Shown here: positions 28,884 through 37,655 of the stretch, piece after piece
Layout of the letters: each line of letters starts with the position of its first letter
Numbering within the stretch: the first letter of the stretch is position 1
Origin: Candidatus Methylaffinis lahnbergensis
GTDB taxonomy: Bacteria > Pseudomonadota > Alphaproteobacteria > Rhizobiales > Beijerinckiaceae
NCBI GenBank assembly: GCA_002890675.1
Contig: PEFW01000005.1
Location: forward strand, 21,341 to 85,340
Length of the DNA stretch: 64,000 bases
Reading direction: 5' to 3'
Notes under the pieces: model-generated
Told to the model about the DNA's origin: nothing
Database searches by the model: none
What the model saw: the letters and a program-made list of their open reading frames with translations, nothing else
Translations under genes and position numbers: made by a program

Positions 28884-29006
28884 ATGATGCACGACATGAT
28901 GGGCGGCGGGATGATGTGGGGCATGGGCCTGCTTTGGCTGCTCGCCCTTGTCGTGCTGGTTCTGAGCGCAGCAGCCCTCATAAAAAATTTCTTAGGAAAT
29001 AGATAG
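28884..29006 (+). CDS. Met-rich 40-residue membrane peptide
   Basis: A very short frame with good signals: AAGGA seven bases before ATG 28884, 18 bases after the reductase gene. The product begins MMHDMMGGGMMWGMG, then one hydrophobic helix (LLWLLALVVLVLSAAALI) and a short KNFLGNR tail. The Met/His-rich head resembles the N-termini of small SHOCT-type membrane proteins often found beside metal-resistance genes, and the many Met and one His could bind soft metals. It carries no SHOCT domain. Confidence 0.6.
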   Translation: MMHDMMGGGMMWGMGLLWLLALVVLVLSAAALIKNFLGNR

Positions 29007-29046
29007 CAGTTTTTCTGCGTTGCCCCGGTTCGTAAATAGACATCTA

Positions 29047-29460
29047 GGTTAGCGTGTTATGAGTAGCACTACGAATGCGTCCGCGGATTGGGTTGGCAGC
29101 ACGCGCACAAAACTATTGGCGTGGTGGCTTCCTCACGCCGCGTTGGTTGCCGGGCTGCTGGCCGTGGTGCCGGCTCGAACGGCGATATGGATCGTCGCCC
29201 TCGCCTGGATGGGCGTGGCGTGCATCCTCAATGCGCGGCGCTGCGGCCGGACGCACTGCCGTTTCACCGGGCCGTATTATCTGGTTATGATTGTTCCGGT
29301 GTTCGCGCTCGGGCTTTGTGTCGTTCCGGCCGGCCTATCCGGATGGCTGGTCCTCGGTGCCTTCATTATCCTCGGCAGCAAAGCGTTATGGTGGGCGACG
29401 GAACGCGCGTGGGGGAAGTTCTCGTAGCGCGCAGATATCAGTATCCGGCGCCCCGTCCCT
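29047..29460 (+). repeat. Long direct repeat, copy B
   Basis: Second copy of the repeat at 27011-27428, starting GGTTAGCGTGTTATGAG and fading out around GGCGCCCCGTCC. Most differences fall in the second half of the coding part. Upstream, this copy has AT-rich spacer DNA where copy A has the merA 3' end. Confidence 0.8.
29059..29427 (+). CDS. Small membrane protein of the mer island, copy B
   Basis: A 122-residue paralogue of the protein at 27023-27391. The N-terminal helix pair and the ARRCGRTHCRFTGP loop are unchanged. Differences cluster in the last two helices (for example ALGLCVVPAGLSG here), including one additional Cys. Conservation of the Cys/His loop while the rest drifts suggests that both copies work and that the loop matters. 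It ends the recognisable island genes. Confidence 0.78.
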   Translation: MSSTTNASADWVGSTRTKLLAWWLPHAALVAGLLAVVPARTAIWIVALAWMGVACILNARRCGRTHCRFTGPYYLVMIVPVFALGLCVVPAGLSGWLVLGAFIILGSKALWWATERAWGKFS

Positions 29461-30162
29461 TCGGTCACGTTCTAAGTCTCATAAGAATTTGCACAAATCG
29501 TGCGGGTGACCCCTCTTTTATCTTGGATTGTCCTTGATGGCCGCGTAGAGTGCCTGCGCGGCCTCGGCTCGCGTGATTGACCAGGCTTGAACGTTCCGTC
29601 CGATATATCGCTTGGCGGAGCCAGGATCGCGGGTCCGCCGCCGGGGTGGGCGAGAGACGGAGAAAGAGGCATTTTGCTGCTGGCTGCGACGCATTGCAAG
29701 TGCCTCTCTGGTTTGTCTGGATAGACCAGCAAGGTCTTGACCGAGGGTTCGGAATTGTTTTCGAGGCCGGAATCCCGCTGCGCCGCGCGCTTGCGGCCAG
29801 ACTCTTCACCGGCGCCTATCACAGCACGATCAATGACATCGCCGTGCCCAAGTGCTGTTCGCCGTCGGCAAGAGACTCTTGCGATAGAATTGATTGAAGC
29901 CACCGAGATCTCGATTCGCGTCAACGGGCGATTGCAGGACAAATCCGCCGGCAGGTTCTTGCGTTCGCGGCGCGGCAAAGGCCGAATGCCGTCCGATGAC
30001 CGGAACGTTCGATAAAAGGCTGCCGCCGGTACGGAAAAATCGCTTAGATCGCGAGCCTTGCAAGAGGCTCAATTTTATCCCGCGCAAAAGCGTACTATCC
30101 CGCCCAAGCGGCCGGCTTGAAGCAGATATTGTTGGGTATTGCCTATGATTTGAGGTAAACCG
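29431..30162. other. Stretch without a confident gene at the right end of the mer island
   Basis: About 730 bases. Short overlapping frames occur on both strands but none shows a family motif. The minus frame ending near 29530 (SITRAEAAQALYAAIKDNPR) looks protein-like and could be the tail of a lost gene. No inverted repeats of an insertion sequence are obvious. Probably decayed DNA at the island boundary. The last bases provide the ribosome-binding site for the SDR gene. Confidence 0.4.
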
Positions 30163-30933
30163 ATGTATCGCGCCCATCCAAATGACGGCATTGCGTGGAT
30201 CACGGGAGCAAGTTCGGGCATTGGCCGCGCGGTGGCGCAGGAACTTGCCCGACGCGGCTTTGCGGTCGCGGCGACGGCGCGCCGAGCCGCCGAACTTGAA
30301 GCCTTGGCTGCGCAATCCCACAATATTTTCAGCTTTCCCGGCGATACGACGGACCGCGCGGCCATGGCCGCCACGGTCTCCGGTATCGAGGCGGCGCTTG
30401 GACCAATCGCGCTGGCCTTCCTTAACGCGGGCGTCGGTTTCATCACTGAGCGCGACGGATTTTCGGCCAACCTTGTCTGGCGCACTTTCGAGATCAATGT
30501 CGGCGGGACGGTCAATTGTCTCGATCCCGTGCTCGCCGCAATGAAGCGGCGCGGCAAAGGCCAGATCGCTCTCACTTCGTCCCTGGCGGGTTACGGGGGT
30601 ATTGCAGGGTGGCCTGGATATGGTTCGGCCAAGGCGGCCTTAATCTACATGGCGGAAGCATTAAGTCTTTCCTATGAGCAGGCGGGTCTCACCATCCAGG
30701 TCGTCAATCCGGGTTTTGTCCACACCGCGATGACGGCGCAAAATGATTTTGAAATGCCTTTCATCATGGGCGCGGATCGCGCGGCCAGAATTATTTGTGA
30801 CGGGTTCGAAAAAAACGGCTTTGAGATCATGTTTCCGCGCCGGCTTGCCTATGCTTTCAAGGCCTTGTGTCTATTGCCCTATGCGCTTTTTTTCCCGCTC
30901 ATGCGGCGCGCGGCGCAACGGGCGCGGCGGTAA
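30163..30933 (+). CDS. Short-chain dehydrogenase, RkpH/ketosphinganine-reductase-like
   Basis: A 256-residue classical SDR with a good ribosome-binding site (GAGGT). Cofactor motif TGASSGIG at residues 14-21, a basic TARRAAELE region favouring NADPH, NAG at 88-90, catalytic Ser139/140, Tyr153 and Lys157 (GYGSAKAAL). The C-terminal ~30 residues are hydrophobic with basic ends (FPRRLAYAFKALCLLPYALFFPLMRR), as in membrane-bound reductases of long-chain keto-lipids. Rhizobial RkpH, needed with RkpA and RkpG for capsule, and 3-ketodihydrosphingosine reductases share this shape. It faces the GNAT/AONS operon and most likely reduces its keto product. Confidence 0.82.
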   Translation: MYRAHPNDGIAWITGASSGIGRAVAQELARRGFAVAATARRAAELEALAAQSHNIFSFPGDTTDRAAMAATVSGIEAALGPIALAFLNAGVGFITERDGFSANLVWRTFEINVGGTVNCLDPVLAAMKRRGKGQIALTSSLAGYGGIAGWPGYGSAKAALIYMAEALSLSYEQAGLTIQVVNPGFVHTAMTAQNDFEMPFIMGADRAARIICDGFEKNGFEIMFPRRLAYAFKALCLLPYALFFPLMRRAAQRARR

Positions 30934-31046
30934 CATGGGAGGCGTCCGTTCCTATGGAAATCCCTAACTCCGTGCACAGCGGATGCTATGCGTTTCCTGC
31001 GACGGCGCTACCGTGTCATTCCATTGGAGCATGATTGCTTCAAATG

Positions 31047-31068
31047 GAACCGGAAATGGAACCGGTTC
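31047..31068. terminator. Hairpin between convergent SDR and GNAT genes
   Basis: GAACCGG (31047-31053) and CCGGTTC (31062-31068) form a 7-bp stem with an 8-base loop, midway between convergent genes. A second pair, CCATT and AATGG, overlaps it and allows an alternative fold. There is no T tract, so a bidirectional terminator is only a suggestion. Confidence 0.3.
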
Positions 31069-31084
31069 GTAGGCGTGGCCGAGC

Positions 31085-32224
31085 TTAGAGTTCGCGCTCG
31101 TAAATGCGGAATGTGCGGGTATGATGAGCCGGCAGGCTTCGCGCTAGATTGAGCATTGCACGATTGGTTTCGAGGATCCAGCTGATTTCAGTCTCTTCGA
31201 TCCCCGCCCCGCGCGCCTTGGTAATCGCTTCGGCAAGAAGCAGCGAAACAGCCATCGAACCGATGCGGGTTCCCTGCCACCGGCTGGCGATGCCGATCAT
31301 CGGGATCCGCGTCATCCGCGTCCCGCGGCCATGAATGCGCCAAAGCATACGCGGCCAGCCAAACGGCCAAAGCTTCCCGCCGAGCCCAACGAGCGCTTCA
31401 TTGACGTCTGGTATTTGCGATACGACCGCGATGTCCTCGCCCCGCCATTGGGCCATTCTGATCCACGAAGGCTTGGCGACGGGCAGGGTAAGATCCGCGA
31501 TCAGTCTGGCCTCCGCGTTGCTGACGGGAATCGAACTCCAATTGTTCTTCCAGGCGTCGTTGTACAGCCGCAGCACCCGGGAAAATTCCGTTGGCCAGCG
31601 CGTCAGGGACAGACCGTAGGTTTGGATCTCCTTGGCGGAATTGAATCGGGTTGCGGTCTTGGCTACGCGTCGGGGAAAGTCCGATTCCGCTATCCGACAG
31701 ACATAAGCGAATAAATCCATGGCTTTGCGAAACCCGAGCGCCTCGATGTGGCGCCCATAATGGGGCGGAGCATGGTTGGTGCGCACAATATGAGGCTGGT
31801 CAAACCCTTTGACGAGGAGTCCGGCTTCATGATTGATCGACAGACTGAAAGGGCCGCGCATGCGGCGCAGCCCGCGCGCGCGTAAAAAATCGGCGGCATG
31901 TTGAAGCAGGACGGCGAACACGTCGTGGTCATCAATCGCGTCGATAACGCCAAAATGTCCGCAGGCATCGTGGTATTTTTCGAGATGCGCCCGGTTGACT
32001 ACCGCCACGATCCGCCCGGCCGGTTGACCATCGCGAAAAGCGACGAAACGCTGAATTTCATTTTCAAGCATTATGGGCGAACGGTTCTTGTCGAACACCC
32101 GGAGCATCTCGACGAGAAGCGGCTCGATCCAGCGCGAATTGCCGGTTTGAGCGCGTTTCCCCGCCGCCACGAAAGCGGCGACGTCGGCCGCGCTTTGAAC
32201 TTTCCGCACCAGAAGTGCGGTCAT
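31085..32224 (-). CDS. GNAT-like N-acyltransferase, bacterial-ceramide-synthase-like candidate
   Basis: A 379-residue protein with two GNAT-like halves: the first with QRFVAFRDGQPAGRIVAVVN, the second with RIPMIGIASRWQGTRIGSMA (acyl-CoA loop position) and EETEISWILETNRAMLNLA. Between them lies a HYGRHIEALGFRKAMDLFAY segment. Proteins of this size and shape sit beside alpha-oxoamine synthases in alphaproteobacteria, and one from Caulobacter is known as a bacterial ceramide synthase. Its ATG overlaps the stop of the AONS gene (ATGA), indicating coupled translation. I infer N-acylation of an amino-lipid made by that enzyme; a plain acetyltransferase cannot be excluded. Confidence 0.75.
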   Translation of the reverse strand: MTALLVRKVQSAADVAAFVAAGKRAQTGNSRWIEPLLVEMLRVFDKNRSPIMLENEIQRFVAFRDGQPAGRIVAVVNRAHLEKYHDACGHFGVIDAIDDHDVFAVLLQHAADFLRARGLRRMRGPFSLSINHEAGLLVKGFDQPHIVRTNHAPPHYGRHIEALGFRKAMDLFAYVCRIAESDFPRRVAKTATRFNSAKEIQTYGLSLTRWPTEFSRVLRLYNDAWKNNWSSIPVSNAEARLIADLTLPVAKPSWIRMAQWRGEDIAVVSQIPDVNEALVGLGGKLWPFGWPRMLWRIHGRGTRMTRIPMIGIASRWQGTRIGSMAVSLLLAEAITKARGAGIEETEISWILETNRAMLNLARSLPAHHTRTFRIYEREL

Positions 32225-33612
32225 GCCGGACCGCCTTGCGGAAATCCCGGTATGTTTTGTATGGACGGGTTCGCGTTGACTTCTTGCATTGCCTCCTCGA
32301 TCGCTTGCATTGTTTCATCTATCTGTTCGGCGCGATGCTCGGAGGTAAGAAAGAAACGCAGCCGGGCGGCGCGCTCAGGAACCGCTGGATGAATAATGGG
32401 CTGCACATTGATACCGCGCTCAAAAAGTCCTTGGCTTAGAGCCACGGCAAGAATCGAATTGCCGGCCATAATGGGAATTATCGCGAAACCGGCGCTCGTT
32501 CCCGTATTCCATCCTCGCGACTTGGCGGCATCGAAAAACAAGCGGCTGACACGGCGCAATCTTTCGACCCGGCCGGGTTCGCGATGCAGGATGGCAAGGG
32601 CCGCCGAGGCGGCGGCCGCCAACGGCGGCGAAAGGCCAACGGAGTAGACGAACCCACCCGACATGCATTTCAGATACTCCACGAGCGTGGTTGGACCGGC
32701 AATGAAACCGCCACATCCGGCAAGCGTCTTCGAAAGTGTCCCCATCCAGATATCCACATCGCGCGGGTCGGTGCCGGAGTGATCGAACAACCCGTAACCC
32801 TTCGGGCCAAGCACGCCGAGACCATGCGCGTCGTCAACCATCAGCCAGGCGTTATGCCGCCGCTTTATCTCAACAAGCATCGGTAAGTCGGGAACATCGC
32901 CGTCCATGCTGTATAGGCCTTCAACGACGATCAGCGCACGCTCGAACCGCCGCCGGATCGACGTAAGCAGCAAATCCAGTGCGATGAAATCACGGTGCGG
33001 AAACGAACGCCGTTCGGCACGCGACAGAGTAGCGCCCGCCAGAATGCTGTTGTGGGCAAGGCTTTCGTGGACGATCAAATCCTTCGGCCCGAGAATGGCG
33101 CCGATGGTCGAAACATTTGTCGCGTGACCGCTGACGAAAACGACGCAATCTTCCTGCCCATAATGTTGCGCCAAGGCCCCCTCGAGTGCCCGGTGGCTCG
33201 GCCGCTCGCCAGCGACCAGCCGGCTCGCGGACGCCGACGTGCCGAATGAGTCGACGGCGGCATGCGCGGCTTCGCGGACCTCGGGATGATGGTTCAGGCC
33301 AAGATAATCATATGATGAATAATTGATGAATTGGCGCCCGCCGATGAGGGTCGTCGCGCCGGCAGCGGTTTCATGGAGGCGAAAATAGGGATTGTCGAGG
33401 CCAACCACGACCGCCATCGATCGCTGAAGTTTAAGTTCGCGATACCCGGCCAGATTTTGAAAGTCCATCACGCCGTTCGGAGATGGTGGGACCGGCACCT
33501 GCGTAATTTGCGGCTTAGAGCCGGCTGCCAGGGCGTCAAGGCGGTTTTGCACCATTTCGTCGAGGCGCCGCCGACCCTCTTCTCCCAACCCAGTTCGATT
33601 TTGCGACTTCAT
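32221..33612 (-). CDS. Alpha-oxoamine synthase (AONS/RkpG/serine palmitoyltransferase-like), PLP enzyme
   Basis: About 463 residues from ATG 33612 (AGGA seven bases upstream); a longer frame to 33702 lacks support. A ~60-residue leader is followed by the fold-type-I PLP domain: INYSSYDYLGL, GTSASASRLVAGERPSH, FVSGHATNVSTI, VDDAHGLGVLG (Asp260, His263) and MGTLSKTLAGCGGF with Schiff-base Lys295. The family joins an amino acid and an acyl thioester with loss of CO2. Members include BioF, serine palmitoyltransferase, and the capsule proteins RkpG and WcbT that accompany RkpA/WcbR-type PKSs. With the PKS 14 kb away and an SDR and GNAT adjacent, it probably condenses a long acyl chain with an amino acid or transfers it. 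True BioF is unlikely because no biotin genes are near. Confidence 0.85.
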   Translation of the reverse strand: MKSQNRTGLGEEGRRRLDEMVQNRLDALAAGSKPQITQVPVPPSPNGVMDFQNLAGYRELKLQRSMAVVVGLDNPYFRLHETAAGATTLIGGRQFINYSSYDYLGLNHHPEVREAAHAAVDSFGTSASASRLVAGERPSHRALEGALAQHYGQEDCVVFVSGHATNVSTIGAILGPKDLIVHESLAHNSILAGATLSRAERRSFPHRDFIALDLLLTSIRRRFERALIVVEGLYSMDGDVPDLPMLVEIKRRHNAWLMVDDAHGLGVLGPKGYGLFDHSGTDPRDVDIWMGTLSKTLAGCGGFIAGPTTLVEYLKCMSGGFVYSVGLSPPLAAAASAALAILHREPGRVERLRRVSRLFFDAAKSRGWNTGTSAGFAIIPIMAGNSILAVALSQGLFERGINVQPIIHPAVPERAARLRFFLTSEHRAEQIDETMQAIEEAMQEVNANPSIQNIPGFPQGGPA

Positions 33613-34137
33613 GCAAATTTCCTGGGGGCTAGGCGACGGCCCGGGCGAAGCGTTCGATTCATTCGTGAACGGACGTGGAAGAAGGTTCGTTATTTCGGAC
33701 AATATGTCAACGCCGTCTTTGGCCGGCTCCCGCGGGGTTTTGCGCTTGCCATTGGCGGACCCGGCTCAAAACGTTCGGTGCCGGCACTGCGTTTAGTTAG
33801 GCGGCGGCCAATGACCTTCGCCGGGCCGGTCTGGTCGAGCAGCAAATACGCACTTCCGCATTGCGGGGCAATTTGGCGATGTCAGCGTTGCGGATAGACA
33901 ATGACCCGGGTTGTCGCGAGGATAAGCCTTGGATTGTAGTTGTCCGCGCACTCGCTGTTTAAGAGGAGCGGTGCCAGCCTCGGGGGGTAAGAATTCCCAG
34001 CTCGAGCATCCTGGATCCGGAAGGCCCCTACCTTATAAATTCAACCGGTGCCGGCGCCACAAGATCCCCAAGGCGCAAAACCGGGCGAGGAACTGGCCAG
34101 CACGCTCAGCCAGGAAAACGAGTGGACGTCTGGGGCC
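33613..34137. other. Intergenic region upstream of the AONS operon
   Basis: About 525 bases between the AONS start and the stop of the next minus-strand gene. It should hold the AONS-GNAT promoter on the minus strand. I see no family-like frame, tRNA or clear promoter; small frames on both strands have no motif. Confidence 0.4.
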
Positions 34138-36432
34138 TTAACCGCGAACGGCGATGGTTTTGAGTTCCCGCAGAACGCTGTTTACAAAGCTTTGATGGTC
34201 GGTCGCGCGCAAGGACGCGGATTGCGCCACGACACCTCGCAGATAGGCTGCGATCTCGCTTTTGTCTTGTGGAAATTGGTGCTCTTGCTCGTTAAGGAAA
34301 CTTCGCAACTTTTCAACGCAATCCGCCAGGTCTTTGTTCTTTGTGAATGCGGGGCGCTCGCGGCCGGCTGATTTTGATCGAATTTCATATTCGAAAACTG
34401 TTTGGGCAAGGCTCAACCAGATAACCCGCGCGTCGCACAGCGCGTCGGCGAAAATCGAGAGTTTGATGGAGATTGCTTCCCGCACGCCTTGCGCATCGCG
34501 CTCGCCTTCTTGTGTCAGACTCCCTGGCGGCCGCCTGTGTTTGTTAAGGGCACGCGGACAGAAGGCGATTTTTCCCTTGCGCAGGCACGCGACGTAAATC
34601 GCCCAGTCACCGCAATAGCGGAAATTTTCGGCCGCGTTCAAACTTTCGTTGAGCGCGTCGCGCCGGAATAGAACGGCGCTTACGTTGGGAATCGTATTCT
34701 TGATGGCTAGAGCCTCGGCGATTTCGCGCGGACCAGTCTCGACATATCCTGCTAACCATTTCGTTTCGCTGAGTGAATCGGTATAGAACCGGTAGGTCGA
34801 AGAGAGGATTTCTCCGTCGGTTCCGATCACTTCGGAATCGCAATAGGCGACTGCAATGTCTGGATCTACAAAGGCGGCGGCCATGCGCTCGAGAAAGCGA
34901 GGGCAAGACGAATCATCGCTCTCTGCGATCCAGACGAGGTCCTCGGCGGCGCTTTCGATCCCCTTTGCCCATTGTTTTAAAGGCGAACCGCTATTCGTCG
35001 CATTTGCAAGGATCGCGAAGTGAATTGGCGATCGCGCCTGCCACGCCCGCGCGATCTCCAAACTGCCGTCGCCCGATCCATCGTCGAGAAAGATAATTTC
35101 GTCCGGCCTCAATCGTTGCTCGAGAATCGACGCGAGCCTCTCATCGAGATAACCGGCGTGATTGTAGTTTGGAACGATTACGGAAATTGTCATCCGACGG
35201 GATGGGCGATAGGCGGCACGACGGGCCAAGAGTTCCGCCCAATCCGCGGCGGCGAGAGGCCTCGCTTCCATGAGATTGTGGTACGGCAGACCGATGTCCG
35301 CGCACGTCCGGGCAAGAGGCAAGGCGGCGCAGGCCGCCTCGCAAACGAGCCCCTTCGGGTCCAAGAACCTCATTGCGCGCAGCACGCGCTCGAGGACAAC
35401 TCTCCTGTCGAACAAAGCTAGATCGGGGCGCGACAAGTCGAGTATCGCAACTCCTGGGATCGATTCCATAGCGGCGTTTGTCACGCAATAAACATCGAGT
35501 CCTGGCAATGTGAATAGCATCGTTAAGAGTTGCTTCAGTTCGGCCGTTTTCCTTCCGGCGGCCTCTCCAACATCGACGATCAATAAGCGAAAGGGCGCCT
35601 CGATCGCGCCGGGTGCGGGCATCGATCTTTGCCAGGGAAGTTCCTCGAAATAGGCACTCGGGGACGCGGGTGGCGGAAGAACTGGATGGGTGCTGTGCCA
35701 CGTATCGCGCCCGTGCTCGGCATAAAAAGCCAGCGCCGTCTCGCGCGCCACACCTTGTCCGGAATAGGCCGCGACATAAAAATCCGTGTCGAAAAAACGG
35801 GAGGGGTCGCGGCGTTCGCGAGCGCCAATCGCCAGATAATGGTGCAGCGGCTCCATGCCCTCGTCCCGCACATCGGCATTCCGCAGCCGGTACCATGCCG
35901 AATCGAAAAGCGGACCAGGCGAGCGGCCGTCCTTGGCTCCAGAGGCCACGAAATGGAGAAACGGGTCGAAGCCCGCGCGCCGCACGTCGGGATTGTTTTT
36001 CAAATACCATGCCCGGTCGAACAGGGGCGTCGGAGCAAGACCGCGCCGCAGCCCGTGAGCCACGAAATGTCCGAGCGGCGACATAGCGCCGGTGCCGCCC
36101 GCGGCTTTCCGATAGAATGCGGTTGCAAAATAGGGGGACGGGTCGATGCCCTCTCGGGCTCCGTAATTTATGTAATCAATGAGCGGATTTTGATCGCGCT
36201 GTCGCGGTCCGCGGGCGTTCTTATACCAAGCTGGATCGAACAAAAGATGAGGCCGGTAACCCCGGTCCGCGCCGCTGAGCAGATAGTGCATGATCGGATC
36301 CAACCCCGTCACGCCGATCTCGGGATATTCGGCCAGGTACCAATTGCGATCGAAGATCCGGCTTCGCGCAATAAGCCACCTCCGGCGGACCCGCGAAAGA
36401 CGCGTGAGCGGATTTTGTAAGTTTAGCAACAT
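34138..36432 (-). CDS. GT2 glycosyltransferase with six N-terminal FDxxWY repeats
   Basis: A 764-residue protein. The first ~250 residues hold six imperfect repeats of 36-40 residues built on (L/I)FDxxWY, then PDVR..G.DP, then (H)YLxxGAxEGRxP; the clearest unit is PLFDRAWYLKNNPDVRRAGF. Residues about 415-640 are a GT-A GT2 domain: ISVIVPNYNHAGYLDERLAS, IIFLDDGSGDGSLEIA, VWIAESDDSSCP (DxD equivalent) and CGDWAIYVACL. The C-terminal ~120 residues are helical. Such repeats are known in front of glycosyltransferases of cell-surface polysaccharides, where they may bind the growing chain or organise enzymes. It is transcribed away from the methyltransferase gene. Substrates unknown. Confidence 0.85.
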   Translation of the reverse strand: MLLNLQNPLTRLSRVRRRWLIARSRIFDRNWYLAEYPEIGVTGLDPIMHYLLSGADRGYRPHLLFDPAWYKNARGPRQRDQNPLIDYINYGAREGIDPSPYFATAFYRKAAGGTGAMSPLGHFVAHGLRRGLAPTPLFDRAWYLKNNPDVRRAGFDPFLHFVASGAKDGRSPGPLFDSAWYRLRNADVRDEGMEPLHHYLAIGARERRDPSRFFDTDFYVAAYSGQGVARETALAFYAEHGRDTWHSTHPVLPPPASPSAYFEELPWQRSMPAPGAIEAPFRLLIVDVGEAAGRKTAELKQLLTMLFTLPGLDVYCVTNAAMESIPGVAILDLSRPDLALFDRRVVLERVLRAMRFLDPKGLVCEAACAALPLARTCADIGLPYHNLMEARPLAAADWAELLARRAAYRPSRRMTISVIVPNYNHAGYLDERLASILEQRLRPDEIIFLDDGSGDGSLEIARAWQARSPIHFAILANATNSGSPLKQWAKGIESAAEDLVWIAESDDSSCPRFLERMAAAFVDPDIAVAYCDSEVIGTDGEILSSTYRFYTDSLSETKWLAGYVETGPREIAEALAIKNTIPNVSAVLFRRDALNESLNAAENFRYCGDWAIYVACLRKGKIAFCPRALNKHRRPPGSLTQEGERDAQGVREAISIKLSIFADALCDARVIWLSLAQTVFEYEIRSKSAGRERPAFTKNKDLADCVEKLRSFLNEQEHQFPQDKSEIAAYLRGVVAQSASLRATDHQSFVNSVLRELKTIAVRG

Positions 36433-36587
36433 GGCGGTTCCCGAAGCAATTTGGGTTTGAGGCGCTTTATGCCTCGCCCGGCGATCAGCTACGCCGACCT
36501 AGTTGGAGCATTGATGAGCAGTTTGCAATCTTTCAGATTTCATGGAATCTTTGCTGCCGGTCTCGAAGCCTCTTGGCACCTTGGAAA

Positions 36588-37535
36588 ATGCCGCCTCAAG
36601 AATGCGCACCCGCCTGTCCGATCACAGGGCGTCCGGCGGTCCGGCATGTCCAGTGGGTGACGTCCCGTCTCCTCGCCGCCCTTTGGCGTATCGAGTTCAA
36701 AACGGATACGGGTCCGAGCTTTTGCGGCGTGGATCGATTCGGATTATGGGAGTCGCCGGCAGGCCTCTATTTCTTTGATCCCCCGCTTGAGGGAAACCGC
36801 GCGTTTTATGTCCAGTTCTACTCAAGGGTGACTGATTTAAAGCTTTGTTCGCGTCAATCCGTTCGCCACGAATTCATGATTGCCGCGCGGCGCATCGAGG
36901 CCGGAGCTCGGGTCCTTGATGTCGGCTGCGGGTTCGCAAGTTTCCGTTCATGCCTGCCACAAGCGGTTTACACCGGGCTAGACCCGCACTTCGCCGAAGG
37001 CAGCGCGGCCGGCGGGGTGCGTAACGAAACGCTCGCTCAACATCTCGTCGGGCATGTGGGATCCTACGATGCCGTCTGCGCGTTCCAGGTCCTCGAACAT
37101 GTCAAGGCACCCGCGGCCCTGTTCGCCCAGATGGTGCAAGCGGCGAAGCCTGGCGGCCTTATCTTCGTTGGCGTACCGCACGTCCCGTCCGCGTTGACCC
37201 GCATCCCGAATTTTGTGATGAACGCGCCGCCTCATCATCTGACGTGGTGGACGCGGTCCGCTCTCGCGGAATTGGCAAAAGGCGCCAATGCCGTCATTGA
37301 CGACATCGCGCAAGTCCCCTGGGGTGGCAACGATTCTCTCATATATTGGGTCGGACGGTGCACCCCGGTCAAATGCACCGGACCGTATTTTCGCGGCGCG
37401 TGGTCCTGGCACCTGGCCGCCGCGCTCGGCCTGCTCGGCGGCCTGCTTGCGCACCGGTTACTTGGCATTCCGGCGGCCAACGACGAGGGCGCGGGGCTGC
37501 TGTTGACGGCGAGGCGGGCGATGGATGCGAATTGA
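36588..37535 (+). CDS. Class I SAM-dependent methyltransferase
   Basis: About 315 residues from ATG 36588; TTG 36573 is an alternative. It begins with a small Cys-containing segment (CAPACPITG) as in methyltransferases of the CPxCG-headed sugar/lipid class. The SAM motif is ARVLDVGCGFASFRS, followed by YTGLDP (acidic loop), YDAVCAFQVLEHVKAP and PGGLIFVGVPHV. A hydrophobic C-terminal stretch (SWHLAAALGLLGGLLAHRLLG) could touch the membrane. It precedes the GT21-like gene by 120 bases on the same strand. Together they may modify a lipid or glycan, but the acceptor cannot be read from sequence. Confidence 0.83.
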   Translation: MPPQECAPACPITGRPAVRHVQWVTSRLLAALWRIEFKTDTGPSFCGVDRFGLWESPAGLYFFDPPLEGNRAFYVQFYSRVTDLKLCSRQSVRHEFMIAARRIEAGARVLDVGCGFASFRSCLPQAVYTGLDPHFAEGSAAGGVRNETLAQHLVGHVGSYDAVCAFQVLEHVKAPAALFAQMVQAAKPGGLIFVGVPHVPSALTRIPNFVMNAPPHHLTWWTRSALAELAKGANAVIDDIAQVPWGGNDSLIYWVGRCTPVKCTGPYFRGAWSWHLAAALGLLGGLLAHRLLGIPAANDEGAGLLLTARRAMDAN

Positions 37536-37655
37536 GCGGCGTCGCCTTCGGCTGGTGTATCCGGTGGCGGCGTTGACACCGACGCCGCGCCTAGTCCTCG
37601 CGGGCTCGTGTTTGCGATGGCGGGCGCGGTGGGCTTGCCAGGAAACATCCCAGCA

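Noticed and set aside
29431..30015. A transposase gene at the right end of the mer island
   Set aside because: Frames on both strands are short and show no DDE, HTH or resolvase motif; I left it as an unexplained stretch.
32221..33612. Biotin synthesis BioF
   Set aside because: The fold is right, but no bioA, bioB or bioD is nearby and it overlaps a GNAT gene; a capsule- or sphingolipid-type oxoamine synthase fits better.
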